A stretch of DNA of 36,476 nucleotides from Clostridiales bacterium (GTDB taxonomy: Bacteria > Bacillota > Clostridia > Mahellales > Mahellaceae). The translations under genes were made by a program, and so were the position numbers. The notes beneath the pieces were generated by a model. It was not told the origin of the DNA, made no database searches, and saw nothing but the letters and a program-made list of their open reading frames with translations. The DNA lies in contig JASGMM010000013.1 of assembly GCA_030156435.1 (NCBI GenBank), positions 1 to 36,476 on the forward strand. The letters are read 5' to 3'. Positions 33,471 through 36,476 of this stretch are shown in pieces; the stretch's first letter is position 1; every line of letters starts with the position of its first letter.

Positions 33471-34313
33471 ATGAATGAAATTGGAGCAGTATTAAATAAA
33501 GTTGCATCAGCATTGGCAGACGTTTCAGGTATCCAAGCTATTGTGCTTGGCGGCTCGCGCGCTAGGGGCACGCACACCTCCGAATCAGACATTGACATCG
33601 GCATCTATTACGACAAAACTGACCTCGACTTGGCATCTTTGAATAAGGCAGCTCAACTTGTGGACGACGAACACCGGGATAAACTGATTGCTTCTCCAGG
33701 CGAATGGGGAAAATGGGTCAATGGCGGTGGTTGGCTCATTATTAATGGATATCATGTTGACCTTATTCTGCGCGATGTAGAACGAGTAGAAAACGCAATA
33801 GATGAATGCCAGAAAGGGAATATTAACGCACATTATCAAACTGGTCATCCTCATGCCTATATTAATGCAATGTATATGGGAGAATTGGCTGTATGTAAGC
33901 TTTTATGGGAGAAAAAAGGTGGTCATATTTCTACTCTGAAACATGTTGCCGAACAATACCCGCAAAAGCTAAAAAAAGCCATGGTTGATTTTTTCGGCTT
34001 TGAAGCGGAGTTTTCTTTAATGCTTGCAGAAAGTAACGCCGGGAAAAATGATGTTTATTATGTCACTGCACATATCGTACGATCGATTTCAGCGCTCAAC
34101 CAGGTGTTGTTTGCAATAAATGAGGAATACTGCCTAAACGAAAAAAAGGCGGTAGGTATGATAGATAGTTTTAACATTCACCCGCTTGGCTACAAAGATA
34201 AAGTAAACTCAATTTTTGCGGCAGTCGGAAGAGAGGACACAAATGCCTGCGCACAGCTCAAGCTGTTAATTAACGAAGTGAAAAGCATGCTTTCAATGAT
34301 ATCACAGCCATAG
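33471..34313 (+). CDS. Nucleotidyltransferase-domain protein (aminoglycoside adenylyltransferase-like)
   Basis: The 280-residue protein begins with a pol-beta-type nucleotidyltransferase domain: GGSRARGTHTSESDIDIGIYY (about residues 28-48) contains the GS motif and the paired Asp that bind metal and nucleotide. A mainly helical region follows, like the second domain of antibiotic nucleotidyltransferases. GAGGTGAG precedes the ATG. The substrate is unknown; drug, protein and small-molecule targets are all possible. Its stop abuts the serine recombinase relic at 34314. Confidence 0.85.
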   Translation: MNEIGAVLNKVASALADVSGIQAIVLGGSRARGTHTSESDIDIGIYYDKTDLDLASLNKAAQLVDDEHRDKLIASPGEWGKWVNGGGWLIINGYHVDLILRDVERVENAIDECQKGNINAHYQTGHPHAYINAMYMGELAVCKLLWEKKGGHISTLKHVAEQYPQKLKKAMVDFFGFEAEFSLMLAESNAGKNDVYYVTAHIVRSISALNQVLFAINEEYCLNEKKAVGMIDSFNIHPLGYKDKVNSIFAAVGREDTNACAQLKLLINEVKSMLSMISQP

Positions 34314-34465
34314 ATAGTGCCGGATAAGTTGCTCATCGTATTCAGCAATGGTAGTGGGTTGCTCCTGCAGAAATGAACTCATATCAGCAATCCGCTTGCA
34401 GCTCATCCAGGCCGGCGTTTCCGTTTGCAGTCTTTGCTTTTCTTCTCGCAGGTGGTAAACTCATC
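34314..34465 (-). pseudogene. C-terminal remnant of a large serine recombinase
   Basis: The minus-strand frame reads VYHLREEKQRLQTETPAW and then KRIADMSSFLQEQPT, EYDEQLIRHY. This is the coiled-coil C-terminus of site-specific serine recombinases (pattern EEKQxLQxE...RIxDMxxFLxxQPTxxxEYDEQLVRRLIEKVT). A one-base shift near 34460 links it to upstream codons for DE, and it breaks off at 34314, directly at the stop of the neighbouring gene. It is a dead fragment marking a former integrated element. Confidence 0.65.
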
Positions 34466-34646
34466 TGTAGAGTTTTGATGTTGAAAGCGGTGACTGCAAA
34501 ATGCGATTTTCTCGGTTCGCAGGAACCAGTCCATGGCGAGGAAAATATCCTTGACAGAACAAGTTGCATGTCTTACTTTAGTTACAGAACAGGTTGGACG
34601 TTTGATTAGAAATAAAGCTTTAATTGTTGCTATCGGAGTTTTAAAT
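34314..34646. other. Gene-free stretch before the GNAT gene
   Basis: These 333 bases contain the serine recombinase relic (34314-34465) and a perfect TTGACA at 34551-34556 followed after 17 bases by a poor TACTTT, a possible weak promoter. No intact gene is seen. Confidence 0.5.
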
Positions 34647-35192
34647 ATGATACAAAAATTGCATTTACATGTTCCTTCATATGAGGAACTTAATTACAAA
34701 GAGTTAATTTTATCTCAACCAGAAACAATGAATTATAACCGCGGATATGATATGAATATTTCAGGATATGACAAAATCACAGGCTGTATTGATTTTCCCC
34801 AGACTGAATGGGAGAGTTGGTACAATTTTTGGATAGGTAATGAGCCTAACCGTTACTATGCTTACATTGCGCAAAATGAGAATAACGCATTTGTTGGTGA
34901 GGTTAATATTCATTTAAGTCCTAAAAATAAATGGTATGATATGGGTATTATCATTGAAGGAAAATACCGAGGAAGAGGTTATGCAGTTGGAGCATTAAAT
35001 CTATTGCTAAAACAAGCTTTTTGCGTTTTTGATGCAAACGCTGTGCATAATGATTTTGAGAATGATAGAAGTGCTGCTATAAAAACCCATCTGTCTGTTG
35101 GATTTAAGAAATATAAAGATACAAATAGCATAATCGAACTCATCATGACTGAGGAACAATATAATAACATTACGAACTATAAGTATACCTGA
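34647..35192 (+). CDS. GNAT-family N-acetyltransferase
   Basis: This is a predicted acetyl-CoA-dependent acetyltransferase of about 181 residues. The acetyl-CoA loop is YRGRGYAVGALN (family pattern R/Q-x-x-G-x-G/A), preceded by a strand ending in GIIIEG and followed by VHNDFENDRSAAIKTHLSVGFKKYKD, spread over residues 130-165, typical of the last GNAT motif. The frame is open back to 34533, but GGAG at 34635-34638 fits the ATG at 34647 and the upstream codons look non-coding. The substrate is unknown. It lies between the nucleotidyltransferase and phosphotransferase genes. Confidence 0.85.
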   Translation: MIQKLHLHVPSYEELNYKELILSQPETMNYNRGYDMNISGYDKITGCIDFPQTEWESWYNFWIGNEPNRYYAYIAQNENNAFVGEVNIHLSPKNKWYDMGIIIEGKYRGRGYAVGALNLLLKQAFCVFDANAVHNDFENDRSAAIKTHLSVGFKKYKDTNSIIELIMTEEQYNNITNYKYT

Positions 35193-35238
35193 AGTGCTTA
35201 TTTGAATGAAACGTAAACGTAATTGAGGAGAAAGAAGA

Positions 35239-36120
35239 ATGACTGAATTCAAATTCGTAAGTTACGATCCGATAAATAAAGGCTGGTCAAGCGACAAAAA
35301 ATACTGTGTCACCGATGAAAACGGCATACGGTATCTGTTACGTATTTCATCACTCGATCAATTTAGCACAAAAGAGTCAGAGTTCAAGATGATGAAACAA
35401 TTGGAGCTTTTGGGTGTCCCTATGTGTAGGCCTATTGAATTCGGTACCTGTAAAGAAGGAGTTTATTCTATACAAAGCTGGATAGAAGGTAAAGATGCAG
35501 AGGAAATTATCTCAGCCCTTTCTGATACCGAAGCTTATATGTATGGTCTTGAAGCTGGCCGGGTGCTAAAGTTAATACATTCCATTCCCGCTCCTGTAGA
35601 TCAGCAGGATTGGGAAATTCGCTTTAACAAAAAGATCGATCGCAAGATAAAAGGTTACACTGATTGTCCGATTAAATATGATGACGGCAATGCCTTTATT
35701 GAATATATAAATTCGAATAGGCACTTGCTAAAAAATCGTCCGCAAGTGTATCAGCATGGTGATTATCATATTGGCAATATGATGATTGACAGTATGGGGC
35801 AGCTCAACATTATAGATTTTAATCGCAGTGATTATGGCGATCCATGGGAAGAATTCAATCGCATCGTGTGGTGTGTCCAAAGCTCACCGATATTCGCTTC
35901 CGGCATTGTAAATGGTTATTTTGACGGCAATGTACCGATGATTTTCTGGAAGTTGCTTGCTCTTTACATTGCAAGCAATACCCTTTCTTCAATTCCTTGG
36001 GCAATTCCGTTTGGCCAGAGGGAAATTGATACGATGTTGGGCCAGGCAAAAGAAGTGCTTGAATGGTACGATTATATGCAAAACCCAATTCCTACATGGT
36101 ATCAAAGTTCTACCAAATGA
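35239..36120 (+). CDS. Aminoglycoside phosphotransferase-family kinase
   Basis: This is a 293-residue small-molecule kinase of the APH/choline kinase fold. It shows an N-lobe Lys context (YLLRISSL), the Brenner-type catalytic loop HGDYHIGNMM (about residues 174-183, with Asp as base) and the metal-binding NIIDFNRSDYGDPWEEF. AGGAGAAAG precedes the ATG. Family members phosphorylate aminoglycosides, macrolides, or metabolites such as homoserine or fructosamine; which applies here cannot be read from sequence. It is the third gene in a row from a drug-modifying superfamily. Confidence 0.9.
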   Translation: MTEFKFVSYDPINKGWSSDKKYCVTDENGIRYLLRISSLDQFSTKESEFKMMKQLELLGVPMCRPIEFGTCKEGVYSIQSWIEGKDAEEIISALSDTEAYMYGLEAGRVLKLIHSIPAPVDQQDWEIRFNKKIDRKIKGYTDCPIKYDDGNAFIEYINSNRHLLKNRPQVYQHGDYHIGNMMIDSMGQLNIIDFNRSDYGDPWEEFNRIVWCVQSSPIFASGIVNGYFDGNVPMIFWKLLALYIASNTLSSIPWAIPFGQREIDTMLGQAKEVLEWYDYMQNPIPTWYQSSTK

Positions 36121-36286
36121 GCAACAAACCAATATTTTATGAGACACTTTGTAATCTTCTGCAACAAGTCCGTACATTGAATAATCACAGATACCTTGGT
36201 TATTCCTATTAAGCCCCCTAACGAGATTGGACAACATATCTTAACTATGATAACATATAAATAAGCGTTGGGAGGAGCAAATAATT
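36121..36286. other. Gap between the phosphotransferase gene and the transposase stub
   Basis: I see no gene, hairpin with T-run, or clear promoter here, only the ribosome site of the stub at 36271-36277. Confidence 0.4.
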
Positions 36287-36352
36287 ATGGCACAAAAACA
36301 ATATAGTGAAGAATTCAAAGCGCAGAGGTTATGGATATCGGAATCAGCGTAA
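36287..36352 (+). pseudogene. N-terminal stub of an IS3-type transposase OrfA
   Basis: GGAGGAG at 36271-36277 precedes an ATG reading MAQKQYSEEFKAQ, the typical start of IS3-family OrfA (MxKKxYSxEFKxEAV). The frame then leaves the family pattern and stops after 21 codons. The helix-turn-helix that should follow is absent. Confidence 0.6.
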
Positions 36353-36476
36353 TTTCACTTTAAGGTTGAAGTTAGAGTATAAACGCTATAATAAAAGTGA
36401 GCCAAAAACGGGTCAAACGCTAACGAATTTTTGATCCACTAAAGACTAAAAATCCTGTATTATAGACATGAAAAAC
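36353..36476. other. Right edge, possible insertion-sequence end
   Basis: No gene is visible. TATAAT at 36387-36392 has only weak -35 candidates. The segment from about 36399 contains CCAAAAACGGGTCAAACG and AATTTTTGATCCACT, which look like an insertion-sequence terminus, but the partner end is not in the window. Confidence 0.25.

Noticed and set aside
34384-34569. A 61-codon minus-strand gene
   Set aside because: It is an out-of-frame reading of the serine recombinase relic; the motif-bearing frame is a different one.
34533-34646. N-terminal extension of the GNAT protein to 34533
   Set aside because: The extension lacks a ribosome site and family similarity, while GGAG at 34635 fits the ATG at 34647.
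1-36476. CRISPR arrays, tRNA and rRNA genes
   Set aside because: I saw no regularly spaced repeats and no cloverleaf or rRNA-like sequence on either strand. The short repeats present are pairs only.

Overview
The window reads as chromosome of a low-GC, Gram-positive, probably anaerobic and saccharolytic Clostridia-type bacterium (Thermoanaerobacterales-like; Mahella would fit, but that is inference). Evidence: GGAGG-type ribosome sites, consensus sigma-A promoters, heavy use of ATA for Ile, a YesM/YesN-type two-component system, LacI control of sugar genes, and lipoprotein sugar-binding proteins.

Layout. (1) 1-1120: a non-coding stretch with a cluster of DnaA-box-like 9-mers, a small zinc-ribbon gene with its own promoter and terminator, and the C-terminal remnant of a UroD-family gene. 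(2) 1213-5683: proS, then the flagellar filament-cap genes fliD, fliS and a fliT-like gene. (3) 5686-13553, all on the minus strand: a two-component system (response regulator, sensorless histidine kinase) followed by a catalytically dead tandem ABC ATPase, then an RbsA/RbsC/RbsB-type sugar ABC importer. (4) 13736-27948, all on the minus strand: a ~14 kb myo-inositol operon (second Gfo/Idh/MocA dehydrogenase, UroD-like protein, binding protein, ATPase, permease, iolG, iolI, iolD, iolE, transaldolase-family gene, iolB, iolA). (5) 28120-30042: its control region, an unrecognised divergent gene, and a LacI-family regulator whose likely operators lie exactly in the 17-bp spacers of two near-perfect promoters. 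(6) 30116-32014: a DUF362 ferredoxin-like protein and a short-chain dehydrogenase lying between two copies of one promoter/leader. (7) 32290-36476: an accessory patchwork with a Phd/ParE toxin-antitoxin pair, decayed pieces of an ABC permease, a phage terminase, a serine recombinase and an IS3-type transposase, and three intact genes of the families that contain aminoglycoside-modifying enzymes (nucleotidyltransferase, GNAT, phosphotransferase).

How the genes work together. In region 4 inositol is imported by the ABC system, oxidised by IolG, isomerised by IolI where needed, dehydrated by IolE, hydrolysed by IolD and isomerised by IolB to 2-deoxy-5-keto-gluconate. The usual next steps (IolC kinase, IolJ aldolase) are absent; a transaldolase-family gene sits there instead, before IolA, which makes acetyl-CoA. 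A kinase-free aldol cleavage is therefore a testable possibility. In region 3 the kinase has no extracytoplasmic sensor domain and is translationally coupled to the pseudo-ATPase, which suggests that the importer next door, or the pseudo-ATPase itself, provides the signal. These two are the most interesting candidates in the window.
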